Assembly: GCA_947626065.1 (NCBI GenBank)
Contig: CANQQT010000018.1
Coordinates: 1-36,785 of the forward strand
Direction: 5' to 3'
Source of the DNA: an uncultured Clostridia bacterium
GTDB lineage: Bacteria; Bacillota; Clostridia; Oscillospirales; CAG-272
Length of the DNA: 36,785 nucleotides
In this document: positions 15,965-24,206 of the stretch, in pieces
How positions within the stretch are numbered: position 1 is the first letter of the stretch
Layout: each line of letters opens with the position of its first letter
Notes under the pieces: generated by a model
Databases searched by the model: none
What the model saw: the letters and a program-made list of their open reading frames with translations, nothing else
What the model was told of the DNA's origin: nothing
Program-made: the position numbers and the translations under genes

Positions 15965-16963
15965 ATGACCGAACCGCTGAGCGAAAGAACGCCCAAAAAA
16001 TCCCCGCTTCTTCTTGCGGCGGTTGCCGTCGCCGTCGCCCTTTTCTCCACCGCTCTGACAACCGGCGGCATCTCCGCCGCGCTTGCCTTCATTTTCTGCG
16101 GCGGGGCCACGGCTTGGCTCATCGTCTGCCACGGCTGGCTGGCGGGGCTTGCCACGGCAATCCCTTCCTATATTCTCGGCTGGCTCTTCTGCGGCTCCCC
16201 GCTCTTTGCCGCCCTTTCCCTTCTCTTCTACCCCAGCGGCATTCTCTTCGCCCTCGTTTACAAGAAGCGGCTCACCCGCACGTTGTCGGTTCTCTTTTCC
16301 TCTCTCTTTCTCTTCGCCGTCACGGCGGGCTCCCTTGCCTGCGTCGTCTATCTCTCGTCGGGCTCCTTTACGCTGTCCGGTCTCCGGAGCGCCTTTCCGG
16401 AATTTTTTGCCAGTCTTGAGAACGCGATCCGGGAATCCTTCCGGATTACCGTGGCCGGGAAGGATCATCCCGCCATCAGCGATCAAAATCTTTCTTCCTA
16501 CGTAACGCTCTTTATCGGCCTGTTTCCAGGCCTTCTTGCGGCGGCCACCGTCTTTCTCTCCTTCCTCGTCGGCTGGGCCTTCCGCCTCCTCCTCTCCCTG
16601 ACCGGTCGGCCGCTTCCTCCTTACCGCGTCTGGGCCCTTCCCCATTCCCCCGTCGCCGCCGCGTTTTTCCTCTCCTCTCTCCTCGTGATGGCGGCCTCTC
16701 CCGACGCCGGAATCCTTTGGGAAATCGCCGTCAATCTCCTTCTTCTCCTCTTCCCGGGCTTCTTCTTCGCGGGCCTTGCCTCCCTCAGCGAAATCCGCAT
16801 AGTCGGCGGCGTTCCCCGGCCCCGCATCCTTCGCCCCTGTCTCTTCTTTTTCTCGATGTTTACCGGGCTGATCGGCCCTCTTCTCCTCGCCTCCTTCTTC
16901 GGTCTTCTCGACAGCTTGAAGGTCGTCCTTCCAAAACGCACTCCCAAAGCTCCCACCCCATAA
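15965..16963 (+). CDS. DUF2232 (YybS-like) integral membrane protein
   Basis: The 332-residue protein is strongly hydrophobic, with about eight membrane helices. Its position directly upstream of gdpP, rplI and dnaB is that of YybS in Firmicutes. A helix cluster at residues 14-110 is followed by a soluble loop (about 130-170), then more helices and a Lys/Pro-rich tail (PKRTPKAPTP). The start was placed at the ATG with GAAAGGA about 8 bases upstream. The function of this family is unknown; a substrate-binding membrane component or a role near c-di-AMP signalling has only contextual support. Confidence 0.78.
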   Translation: MTEPLSERTPKKSPLLLAAVAVAVALFSTALTTGGISAALAFIFCGGATAWLIVCHGWLAGLATAIPSYILGWLFCGSPLFAALSLLFYPSGILFALVYKKRLTRTLSVLFSSLFLFAVTAGSLACVVYLSSGSFTLSGLRSAFPEFFASLENAIRESFRITVAGKDHPAISDQNLSSYVTLFIGLFPGLLAAATVFLSFLVGWAFRLLLSLTGRPLPPYRVWALPHSPVAAAFFLSSLLVMAASPDAGILWEIAVNLLLLLFPGFFFAGLASLSEIRIVGGVPRPRILRPCLFFFSMFTGLIGPLLLASFFGLLDSLKVVLPKRTPKAPTP

Positions 16964-16995
16964 GAAAGGAGTAGCCGGAAACGGCAACGGATTCT

Positions 16996-19041
16996 ATGCT
17001 TCAAAAAATCAAGGAGCAACTGCAAGCGGCGCGGCTTTCGCGCCTTCTCCCCCCCGCGGCGGCGCTTCTCTTCATCGTGCTTACCGGGGTTATCTATCGG
17101 GAAACCGGTTCCCGTTCCCCTTTGATTTTCATTGCCGCGGCCCTTCTCTATCTGATTCTCGTCCTCCTCTTCGGCCTTCTCTCCCGCTACGCGCCGGGGG
17201 CGATTCCCTCGGCGGAGAGCGAAGCTCTTCTCGGTGGAATGTCGCTCGATCTGATTGTGCGCATGAACGTTCCGGTCATGATCTGCAACTCCTCCGAGAC
17301 CGTCATCTGGTACAATGCCTGCTTCTCCTCCCTTCTCGGCAAGCGCGACGCCTCCGGGATACGCTTTGAGACCTTCTGCGGCCTCTCCCTCTCCGAGCTT
17401 CGCAAGGTTCCCTCCGAGGAGGGGCTCCCTGTGGAATTTGGCGGGCGGCGCTACAGCGTCCGGTGCTATCCGGTCGTCTCGGGAAGCAAGCGCTACTATC
17501 TGACCCTCTGGGAGGATCGCACCGCGCTTGACTCCGCCCTCACTCAGCTTCGCGAGGAGGAAACCCTTGTCGCCTACGTTGTCGCCGACAACCTTGAGGA
17601 GCTTTCCCAATACGCCAAGGACGGCACCCGAACCGCCGCCGCCGAAATCGAGCAGGTTCTAAAGGACTGGGCCGAGGGGGCAAACGGCATTCTCAAGGAA
17701 TATCAGTCCGACCGCTATCTCTTCCTCTTCCGTGCCGCCGAAATGGAGCATTTCATCGAAAAGAAATTCGACGTTCTCGACCGCATCCGTGAAATCCGCG
17801 TCGGGGAGAGCAGTCTTTCGGTCACCGTTTCCATGGGCATCGCCCAGACCGGCGGCACCCTTGCCGAAAAGGAGCGCGTGGCCGCCGAGGCCCTCGACAT
17901 GGCGCTTCAACGCGGCGGCGACCAAGCCGTCGTCAAGAACGCCAAGGGCATGGAATTCTACGGCGGGCGGACGCAGACGGTACAGAAGCGGACGAAGGTA
18001 CGCGCCCGCGTCATCGCAAACGAGCTGGCGGCCCTGATTTCCGGCAGCTCCCACGTCATCATCATGGGCCACCGCGCCCCCGACTTCGACTGCATCGGCG
18101 CCTGCGTCGGCATTGCGCGTCTTGCCTCCTTCTGCGGCGTCGGCTTCCACATCGTCGTCAACCGCCGGGATCCGAACTTTGAAAAATGCCGCCAGCGTCT
18201 TGCCGGGATTCCGGAATACCGCGACCACGGCGTTTTCTCCGACGCCGCGGAGGCGCAGGAGCTGATCGGGAGCGACACCCTCACCGTCATCGTCGACGTC
18301 AACAACAAGGCTCAGCTTGAGGCTCCCACCGTCGCCGAGCTCTCCCATCGGACCGTTTATATCGACCACCACCGCAAGACGGCGGAATTTGAGGAGGCTC
18401 CCCTGATTTCCTACATCGAGCCGTCGGCCTCCTCGGCCTGCGAGCTTGTGGCGGAGATTCTGGAGCAGGCGGTTCCGACGGGGCATCTTGTCAAGGAGGA
18501 GGCCGACATCATGTACTCCGGCATTCTCCTCGACACCAAGCAGTTTACCCGCAACGCCGGGGTGCGTACCTTCAGCGCCGCGCTCTATCTGCGCGGGGAG
18601 GGCGCCAATCCCGCCAGCGCTCAGACCCTCTTCAAGGCCGATCTTTCCGACTTCATTTCGGAGGCGAAATTTGAGTCCAACGTCATTCTCTACCGCCGCA
18701 TGATGGCCATCTGCTGCAGCGACGGGGAGAGCTCCGACCCCTCCGACCGCATTTCCGCCGCCAAGGCCGCCGACCGTCTCCTCACCGTCGAGGGGGTGAA
18801 GGCCTCCTTCGCGCTCTGCCGGATCGGGGAGAAGATCCACATTTCGGCTCGCTCCTCCGGGGAAATCAACGTCCAGCTGATTCTTGAAAAGCTGGAGGGC
18901 GGCGGCCACTTCGATTCGGCGGCCACCCAGCTGAACGGCAGCATGACCGAGGCTCTGACACGCCTCAAGGGCGCCATCGACGAATATATGGACGGGACGT
19001 CGGGGCAAGGGTCTGCGCGGCCCGACGAGCATCCGGCGTAA
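16996..19041 (+). CDS. gdpP: Cyclic di-AMP phosphodiesterase GdpP (PAS, degenerate GGDEF, DHH-DHHA1)
   Basis: The 681-residue protein has two N-terminal membrane helices (about 17-60), a PAS-like segment (about 80-160) and a degenerate GGDEF domain (about 185-310). DHH and DHHA1 domains fill the rest. The phosphoesterase metal motifs are visible: H359-x-x-x-D363-x-D365 and the DHH triad D457-H458-H459, with VDVNN between them. GdpP hydrolyses c-di-AMP to pApA and controls potassium, cell-wall and beta-lactam responses. The C-terminal GGGHFDSAA motif is intact. A good AAAGGAG lies 23-29 bases before the ATG, and nearer the start is a GGAAACGGCAAC element shared with ftsH. rplI follows after 387 bases filled with tandem repeats. 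Confidence 0.94.
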   Translation: MLQKIKEQLQAARLSRLLPPAAALLFIVLTGVIYRETGSRSPLIFIAAALLYLILVLLFGLLSRYAPGAIPSAESEALLGGMSLDLIVRMNVPVMICNSSETVIWYNACFSSLLGKRDASGIRFETFCGLSLSELRKVPSEEGLPVEFGGRRYSVRCYPVVSGSKRYYLTLWEDRTALDSALTQLREEETLVAYVVADNLEELSQYAKDGTRTAAAEIEQVLKDWAEGANGILKEYQSDRYLFLFRAAEMEHFIEKKFDVLDRIREIRVGESSLSVTVSMGIAQTGGTLAEKERVAAEALDMALQRGGDQAVVKNAKGMEFYGGRTQTVQKRTKVRARVIANELAALISGSSHVIIMGHRAPDFDCIGACVGIARLASFCGVGFHIVVNRRDPNFEKCRQRLAGIPEYRDHGVFSDAAEAQELIGSDTLTVIVDVNNKAQLEAPTVAELSHRTVYIDHHRKTAEFEEAPLISYIEPSASSACELVAEILEQAVPTGHLVKEEADIMYSGILLDTKQFTRNAGVRTFSAALYLRGEGANPASAQTLFKADLSDFISEAKFESNVILYRRMMAICCSDGESSDPSDRISAAKAADRLLTVEGVKASFALCRIGEKIHISARSSGEINVQLILEKLEGGGHFDSAATQLNGSMTEALTRLKGAIDEYMDGTSGQGSARPDEHPA

Positions 19042-19045
19042 CGGG

Positions 19046-19260
19046 GCCGGCGGCGGTTCGTTTTAACAGGCCACAGTCGGTGAAAATCCGGTGTGACGGT
19101 CCCGGCCCGGCGGCGGCTCGTTTTAACAAGCCACAGTCGGCGGAAATCCGGCGTGACGGAGCCCGGCCCGGCGGCGATTCGTTTTAACAAGCCACAGTCG
19201 GCGGAAATCCGGCGTGACGGAGCCCGGCCCGGCGGCGGCTCGCTTTAACAGGCCCGGTCG
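19046..19260 (+). repeat. Tandem 61-bp repeat between gdpP and rplI
   Basis: About 3.5 copies of a 60/61-bp unit follow the gdpP stop. The landmark TTTTAACA occurs at 19061, 19121 and 19182, and as CTTTAACA at 19243. Each unit contains GCCACAGTCGG, AATCCGG and GTGACGG. Copies 2 and 3 are nearly identical, so the array is young. From 19261 to 19428 there is no gene; the sequence leads into the rplI ribosome binding site. The first unit contains words that look like the cobalamin riboswitch core, but the rest of that structure is absent. Confidence 0.9.
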
Positions 19261-19428
19261 GCGACCGTCCGGACAAGTCGGCCCGGCGCGTGCCTGTTTC
19301 GAGCGGGCCTCTGCGGGTAGGCCGTCCGGCGCGGCAAGGTTCTCGTTTCCCGGGTGCGAAAATTTTTCAAGCATTTCCGGCGTTTTACGCGCCATATTCA
19401 CGATTTTTTATACCGAAAGGACACCATC

Positions 19429-19872
19429 ATGAAAGTCATTCTCACTCAGGACGTGAAAGCACAGGGGAAAAAGGGCGATCTCATCACCGTTTCGGAGGGC
19501 TACGCCCGGAACTTCCTTTTTCCGAAAAAGCTCGCCGTGGAGGCCGACGCCAAGGCCATGAACGAGCTGAAAAATCAGGAGGCCTCGAAGAAATTCCGCC
19601 TCGAAGCCGAACGTGCGGCGGCGAAGGAAACCGCCGACCGGCTCTCCTCCGTCACCGTCGTGATCCCGATGGCTCACGGCGCCGACGGCCGTCTCTACGG
19701 CTCGGTCACCTCGAAGGAAATCGCCGAACAGCTGAAGGCTCAGCACGGCATTGAGATCGACCGCCGCAAAATCGTCATGTCGGAATCGGTCAAGGCCTAC
19801 GGCGTCTACTCCTTCGACGTCAAGCTCTTCCCCGACGTCGTCGGCAAGCTCACGGTAAAAATCGACGGATAA
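19429..19872 (+). CDS. rplI: 50S ribosomal protein L9
   Basis: The 147-residue protein shows the L9 N-terminal rRNA-binding domain, [19 protein letters not shown] and [18 protein letters not shown] long charged connecting helix (about 41-74, [20 protein letters not shown]) follows, then the C-terminal domain with [17 protein letters not shown]9 stabilises the L1 stalk region of the large subunit and helps hold the reading frame. The start was set at the ATG with GAAAGGA 8 bases upstream; the open frame begins earlier without similarity. dnaB follows after 63 bases, the standard Firmicutes order. Confidence 0.97.
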   Translation: MKVILTQDVKAQGKKGDLITVSEGYARNFLFPKKLAVEADAKAMNELKNQEASKKFRLEAERAAAKETADRLSSVTVVIPMAHGADGRLYGSVTSKEIAEQLKAQHGIEIDRRKIVMSESVKAYGVYSFDVKLFPDVVGKLTVKIDG

Positions 19873-19935
19873 GCGCCCCCTGCCGAAAGGCAAATCCGAT
19901 GAAAAGGAAGACCGCGCCTGCCGCGGCAGAAGGCT

Positions 19936-21282
19936 ATGGATACAGCATCCCCCGATCTCATCAAAAAGCTCCCCTTCTCTCTTGAGGCGGAGCAGTCGGT
20001 TCTCGGCTCGATTCTCATCGATCCGGAATGCTTTCCCGATATCGCTTCCCTTCTCAAGGGAGAGGATTTTTATCTGAAATCCCACGAGCAGATTTACCTT
20101 GCCATGCAGGATCTCTTTCTGCAAAACCGCACCATCGACCCGGTCACCCTGATCGACACCCTCGTCCGGCGCGGCATTTACGGCGGGGACGAGGAGAGTC
20201 GGAAATACGTCACCCTCCTCGCCGAAATCGTCCCGAGCGCCGCCAACGTCAAGGATTATGCCTCCATCGTGCGGGACAAGAGCCTTCTCCGTCGCCTGAT
20301 CGACGCCTGCGGGGAGATCACCGAGGAGGCCTATGCCGAGCAGGACGACGTCACCCATCTTCTCGACTCGGCGGAACAGCGGATCTTCTCGATCGTTTCC
20401 GGCAACGAGACCAAGAGCTTTACCCACATCCGGGAGGCGGTTCTCGCCAACTACGAGCATCTACAGCTTTTGAAGACCGACCGGGAGGCCGCCATCGGTC
20501 AGCAGACCGGCTTCTCCGACCTCGACCGAGTTCTCGTCGGCATGGCGCCCGGCGACCTGATTCTCATCGGGGCCCGTCCCGGCATGGGAAAGACCAGCTT
20601 CGCCATGAACGTCGCCACGCAGGTGGCTCGGAAGAGCAAAAAGGCCGTCTGCGTCTTTTCGCTTGAAATGTCGGCGGAACAGCTTGTGGCGCGTATGCTC
20701 TCCAGCGAGGCTCTGATCGACAGCTACGCCATCCGCTCAGGCAATCTCGAAAGCGGCGACTGGGAAAAGCTGGCCCGCGCGGCCTCGATGCTGAGCGAGT
20801 GCGAAATTCTCATCGACGACACCTCCGGCATCTCGGTCACCGGGATGAAGGCCAAGCTCCGCCGCGTGAAGAATCTCGGCCTCGTCGTCATCGACTATCT
20901 CCAGCTGATGCAGAGCGACCGTCGGATCGACAACCGCGTGCAGGAGGTCGCCGAAATCTCCCGGAGTCTGAAGCTCCTCGCCAAGGATTTGAAGGTTCCG
21001 GTCATCACCTGCGCTCAGCTCTCCCGCGGCCCCGAAAGCCGCACCGACAAGCGCCCGATGCTTTCCGACCTTCGCGACTCGGGCGCCATTGAGCAGGACG
21101 CCGACGTGGTGCTCTTTCTCTACCGCGACGAATACTACGACAGCGCCGGGAAGAAGGAAGGCATTCAGAACACCGCCGAGGTCATTGTCGCGAAGAACCG
21201 CCACGGCAGCACGAAAAACGTCAAGATGGGCTGGTTCGGCCAGTTCACGAAGTTTACCTCCCTCGAAGAGCGCACGGAGTAG
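19936..21282 (+). CDS. dnaB: Replicative DNA helicase DnaB
   Basis: The 448-residue protein has the DnaB N-terminal domain (LPFSLEAEQSVLGSILIDPE), a linker, and a RecA-like motor with Walker A G212-A-R-P-G-M-G-K219-T220. Also present are LVVIDYLQLMQ (Walker B) and the C-terminal motif DAD-VVLFLYRDEYY with KNRHGSTKNV carrying the arginine-finger region. The hexamer unwinds DNA at the replication fork. It is called DnaC in Bacillus nomenclature. The chosen ATG has only a tight AGAAGG a few bases upstream, so translation may depend on coupling to rplI. No intein or insert is present. Confidence 0.97.
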   Translation: MDTASPDLIKKLPFSLEAEQSVLGSILIDPECFPDIASLLKGEDFYLKSHEQIYLAMQDLFLQNRTIDPVTLIDTLVRRGIYGGDEESRKYVTLLAEIVPSAANVKDYASIVRDKSLLRRLIDACGEITEEAYAEQDDVTHLLDSAEQRIFSIVSGNETKSFTHIREAVLANYEHLQLLKTDREAAIGQQTGFSDLDRVLVGMAPGDLILIGARPGMGKTSFAMNVATQVARKSKKAVCVFSLEMSAEQLVARMLSSEALIDSYAIRSGNLESGDWEKLARAASMLSECEILIDDTSGISVTGMKAKLRRVKNLGLVVIDYLQLMQSDRRIDNRVQEVAEISRSLKLLAKDLKVPVITCAQLSRGPESRTDKRPMLSDLRDSGAIEQDADVVLFLYRDEYYDSAGKKEGIQNTAEVIVAKNRHGSTKNVKMGWFGQFTKFTSLEERTE

Positions 21283-21286
21283 GAAG

Positions 21287-21600
21287 CGGCGCGGGGTGCG
21301 CTGTATTTGCGTCCGTGTTTTGCGCAAAATAATGGTCGGGGCGCGGCGGGTTTGGTTCCGTATGCGTTCACGGTTTGCGCGGGGCGGTGGGCCGGGGCTT
21401 GCGGGTTTCTTATGGAACGGCGGCCCGGGCGGTTTCGCGTTTTTCGCATGAATGGCGCGGGGTGCGCCGTATTTACACTCGCGTTTCGTGCAAAATAATG
21501 GCCGGGGCTTGCGGGGTTCTTATGGAACGGCGGGCCGGGGCGGTTCGCGTGTTTTGCGCGGCGCGGCGGGTTTGGGCGCTTCCGCTGACGCGTTTTCTAT
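21287..21600. repeat. Degenerate ~166-bp direct duplication between dnaB and tilS
   Basis: The block starting GGCGCGGGGTGCG at 21289 recurs at 21455, 166 bases later. Shared landmarks are GCAAAATAATGG (21333 and 21491) and CTTATGGAACGGCGG (21409 and 21518). The second copy has lost tens of bases and diverged at its end. No credible gene, terminator or RNA was recognised in 21283-21698 apart from the tilS ribosome binding site. Confidence 0.75.
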
Positions 21601-21698
21601 ATTAAAAGGAAGACAAGCCGTTCCGCGCACGGATTTTCCGGGGCGCGGGCCTTTTCCGGCGGTTTTTCCGGGAATTTCCACTTGAAGGAGCTGAGAAC

Positions 21699-23564
21699 TT
21701 GACCGAGGCAGAAAAGACTGTCCGCCTGAAATTCGAGAAGGCGCTTTCCGACTTCTCGATGCTGCGCGGCATCCAAAAAATCGCCGTCGGCTTCTCGGGG
21801 GGCGCCGATTCGGCGCTTCTTCTCACGCTTCTTTCCTCCCGGCCGGGCCTTTCGGTCGCGGCGGCTCACGTTCACCACGGCATTCGCGGGGAAGAGGCCG
21901 ACCGGGACGAGGCCTTCTGCCGGGAGTTTTGTCTTGCGCGGGGCATTCCCTTCTTTCCCTTTCACGCCGACGTTCCCCGTCTTGCCAAGGCCCGGAAAGC
22001 GGGGCTTGAGGAGACGGCGCGGGAGGTTCGCTATTCCTTTTTCGACACCCTTCTCTCGACTCACGGCTTTGACGCCGTCGCCACCGCGCACACCGCCTCC
22101 GACAACGCCGAAACCCTTCTCTTCCGCTTCATCCGCGGAACCGGGACCGACGGCCTCTGCGGCATTCCTCCCGTCCGGGGGGCTTTTCTCCGTCCTCTGA
22201 TTCTCTGCACCAAGGAGGAAGTCCTCGCCTGCTGTCGGGCGCTCGGGATTCCCTTCGTTGAAGATTCGACGAACCGCGACACCGACTACACCCGGAACTA
22301 CATCCGGCATATTCTCCTCCCGGCGGTGAAAAAGCTCAACCCTTCCTTTGAAAAAAACTCCTCCTCCTTTTCCTCCGCCATGTCCGCCGACCGCGATTAT
22401 CTGAACGAACAGGCGAAGGCCTTTTCCTTTGCCGACGGTCGTGCGGCCCTTTCTTCCCTTCCTCCGGCCCTTCTTTCCCGCGTGCTTCTTCGTGAGCTTC
22501 GCAGCTCCGGGCTTTCTCCGGAGGGGAAGCATCTTCGGCTGGTCGCCGAGGCTTTGGCCTCCGGCGCGGCGCATCTTTCCCTTTCGCTTCCTGGCGGCGC
22601 CTTTTTCCTCGACCGTGACCAGCTTTTCGCCCTTCCCTCGTCGGCTTCTCCTTCTTTTCGTGAGGCCGGGCGACCGGACCTTGGGGAATCCGCCGGGGTC
22701 GCACCGGGAAACAATGGCTTCGCGTCGGAAATCAACGGACTTGCACCGGAAACCGACGGCCACGCGCCGGGAAACAATGCCCCCGTACCGAAAACTGGCG
22801 GGTTCGCAACGGAATCCGACGACCACGCACCGGAAAACAATGGCCTCGCGTCGGAAACTGACGGCCTCACGCCGAAAACTGACGGCTTCGCGCCGGAAAC
22901 CGACGGCCTCGCGTCGAAAATCAACGGCTTCGCGCCGGAAACCGGCGGGTTCGCAACGGAATCCAACGACCACGCGTCGGAAACCGATGGCCTTGCGCCA
23001 GAAAACGACGGGCTTTCCGGTCAAGCCGGGGCGGGCTCTCCCTCCCGGGCGGGCGGATATTCCTTCCCTCAGGAGGGGGCCGGCGTTTTTCCGTCCCGTG
23101 GGGCACGGTCTTCCGGGAATTCTTCCCCTTTCTCGGCGGCAGGAAATTTTACCGTGCTTTCCCAGAATCCGGTAAAACTCCTCCCGGGGTTGACCCGTTT
23201 GGGGGACGATTCCGCCGTTTTTTTGGCCCTTCCGGGGGCCTCTTCGGCAAAAGATATAAATATGATGAAAAATATTTACAAATTATCAATACACGTTTCG
23301 GTTGATTCTGCTAAAATAGATGTGATTACGATGCGGGGAAGAAAGCCCGGCGACACCTTTTGCTTCTGCGGAATGCGCCGGAAGGTGAAAAAGCTCCTTC
23401 AAAGCAAGAAGCTGACTTTGCAGGAAAAGGCCTCCCTTCCCTTCTTCCTCATGGGGGAGGAGATCGTCTGGATTCCCGGCTTCCCGCCGGGGGAGGCGCT
23501 TTCCCCTTCCTCATCGGCCGACCAACCGGCCACGCTCTACTACCTTCGGGGGCGCTCCTCCTGA
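21699..23564 (+). CDS. tilS: tRNA(Ile)-lysidine synthase with an internal heptapeptide-repeat insert
   Basis: The 621-residue protein has the N-type ATP pyrophosphatase P-loop S33-G-G-A-D-S38, then HVHHGIRG, HTASDNAETLLFR and STNRDTDYTRNYIR, which are TilS signatures. A typical C-terminal domain (RGRKPGDTFCFCG, then FFLMGEEIVWIPGF) ends the protein. The enzyme modifies C34 of the AUA-reading tRNA-Ile2 with lysine. Usual lengths are about 430-480. The excess is an insert between the substrate domain and the C-terminal domain, including about 14 heptads of the type DGLAPET at residues 339-439. Translation starts at TTG with AAGGAG eight bases upstream. hpt and ftsH follow, a classical Firmicutes arrangement. 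Confidence 0.95.
   Translation: MTEAEKTVRLKFEKALSDFSMLRGIQKIAVGFSGGADSALLLTLLSSRPGLSVAAAHVHHGIRGEEADRDEAFCREFCLARGIPFFPFHADVPRLAKARKAGLEETAREVRYSFFDTLLSTHGFDAVATAHTASDNAETLLFRFIRGTGTDGLCGIPPVRGAFLRPLILCTKEEVLACCRALGIPFVEDSTNRDTDYTRNYIRHILLPAVKKLNPSFEKNSSSFSSAMSADRDYLNEQAKAFSFADGRAALSSLPPALLSRVLLRELRSSGLSPEGKHLRLVAEALASGAAHLSLSLPGGAFFLDRDQLFALPSSASPSFREAGRPDLGESAGVAPGNNGFASEINGLAPETDGHAPGNNAPVPKTGGFATESDDHAPENNGLASETDGLTPKTDGFAPETDGLASKINGFAPETGGFATESNDHASETDGLAPENDGLSGQAGAGSPSRAGGYSFPQEGAGVFPSRGARSSGNSSPFSAAGNFTVLSQNPVKLLPGLTRLGDDSAVFLALPGASSAKDINMMKNIYKLSIHVSVDSAKIDVITMRGRKPGDTFCFCGMRRKVKKLLQSKKLTLQEKASLPFFLMGEEIVWIPGFPPGEALSPSSSADQPATLYYLRGRSS
22713..23015 (+). repeat. 21-bp coding repeat inside tilS
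   Basis: About 14 in-frame units of 21 bases encode heptapeptides with consensus (D/N)G(F/L)A(P/S)E(T/N). A larger period is also visible: GGFATES followed by (D/N)DH occurs twice, at about residues 367 and 416. All changes keep the frame. The opposite strand is also open with an FRREAV-type repeat, a by-product of the period. Confidence 0.92.
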
Positions 23565-23606
23565 CGCTTCCCCACCGCGCAAAATTGGAAAGGAAACAGA
23601 GAATTC

Positions 23607-24170
23607 ATGGCACACAACAGCAGCACCGAGGACATCGAGCGGATTCTTATCGGCCCGGAACGGCTTCACGAAATCGTCGTCGACATGGCGGAGAAGATCG
23701 ACGCCTACTACGAAAACCGCGGCGGGCGGCTCCTCCTTTTAGGCATCCTCAAGGGCTCCGTCGTCTTTATGGGCGACCTGATGAAGGCGCTTTCCCTTCC
23801 GGTGGAAATCGACTTCATGAAGGTTTCCTCCTACGGAAGCGGCACCTCCTCCGGCGGGGCGGTCAACATTCTCCTCGACCTCTACCGCCGCGACCTTCCG
23901 CAAACCGATATTCTGATTGTCGAGGACATCATCGACAGCGGGCGCACCCTCTCCTATCTCGTCAACTATCTGACGCTCAAGGGCGCGCGCAGCGTGCGCA
24001 CCTGCACGCTTCTCGACAAGCCCGACCGCCGGGAGGTTCCCTTCAACGCCGACTGGGTCGGTCAGGAAATCCCGAACGAATTCGTCGTCGGCTACGGTCT
24101 CGATTACGATGAAAAATACCGTGCGCTTCCCTATGTGGGGATTTTAAAGCCCTCGGTTTACTCCAAATAA
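23607..24170 (+). CDS. hpt: Hypoxanthine phosphoribosyltransferase
   Basis: The 187-residue protein has LLLLGILKGSVVFMGDL (PRPP pyrophosphate loop), MKVSSYGSGTSSGG, and the PRPP-binding signature ILIVEDIIDSGRTLSYL, followed by DKPDRREV and an FVVGYGLDYDEKYR ending. It converts hypoxanthine (and usually guanine) with PRPP to IMP or GMP in purine salvage. GGAAAGGA lies about 12 bases before the ATG. It follows tilS by 42 bases and precedes ftsH by 36, as in Bacillus and most Clostridia, so the three are cotranscribed. Confidence 0.96.
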   Translation: MAHNSSTEDIERILIGPERLHEIVVDMAEKIDAYYENRGGRLLLLGILKGSVVFMGDLMKALSLPVEIDFMKVSSYGSGTSSGGAVNILLDLYRRDLPQTDILIVEDIIDSGRTLSYLVNYLTLKGARSVRTCTLLDKPDRREVPFNADWVGQEIPNEFVVGYGLDYDEKYRALPYVGILKPSVYSK

Positions 24171-24206
24171 CCCACCCAAACGAAGAGAGGAAACGGCAAC
24201 AGGATT

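Noticed and set aside
19081-19110. A cobalamin riboswitch between gdpP and rplI
   Set aside because: Only scattered core words are present, in tandem units and in the wrong order; the paired regions of the riboswitch are missing and no B12 gene follows.
22713-23015. A CRISPR array suggested by regular spacing
   Set aside because: The units are contiguous 21-bp coding repeats without unique spacers, in frame with tilS, and no cas genes are present.
21597-23024. A 475-codon minus-strand frame with an FRREAV-type repeat
   Set aside because: The apparent repeat is the reverse reading of the 21-bp tilS repeat; the tilS strand has the intact enzyme and a ribosome binding site.
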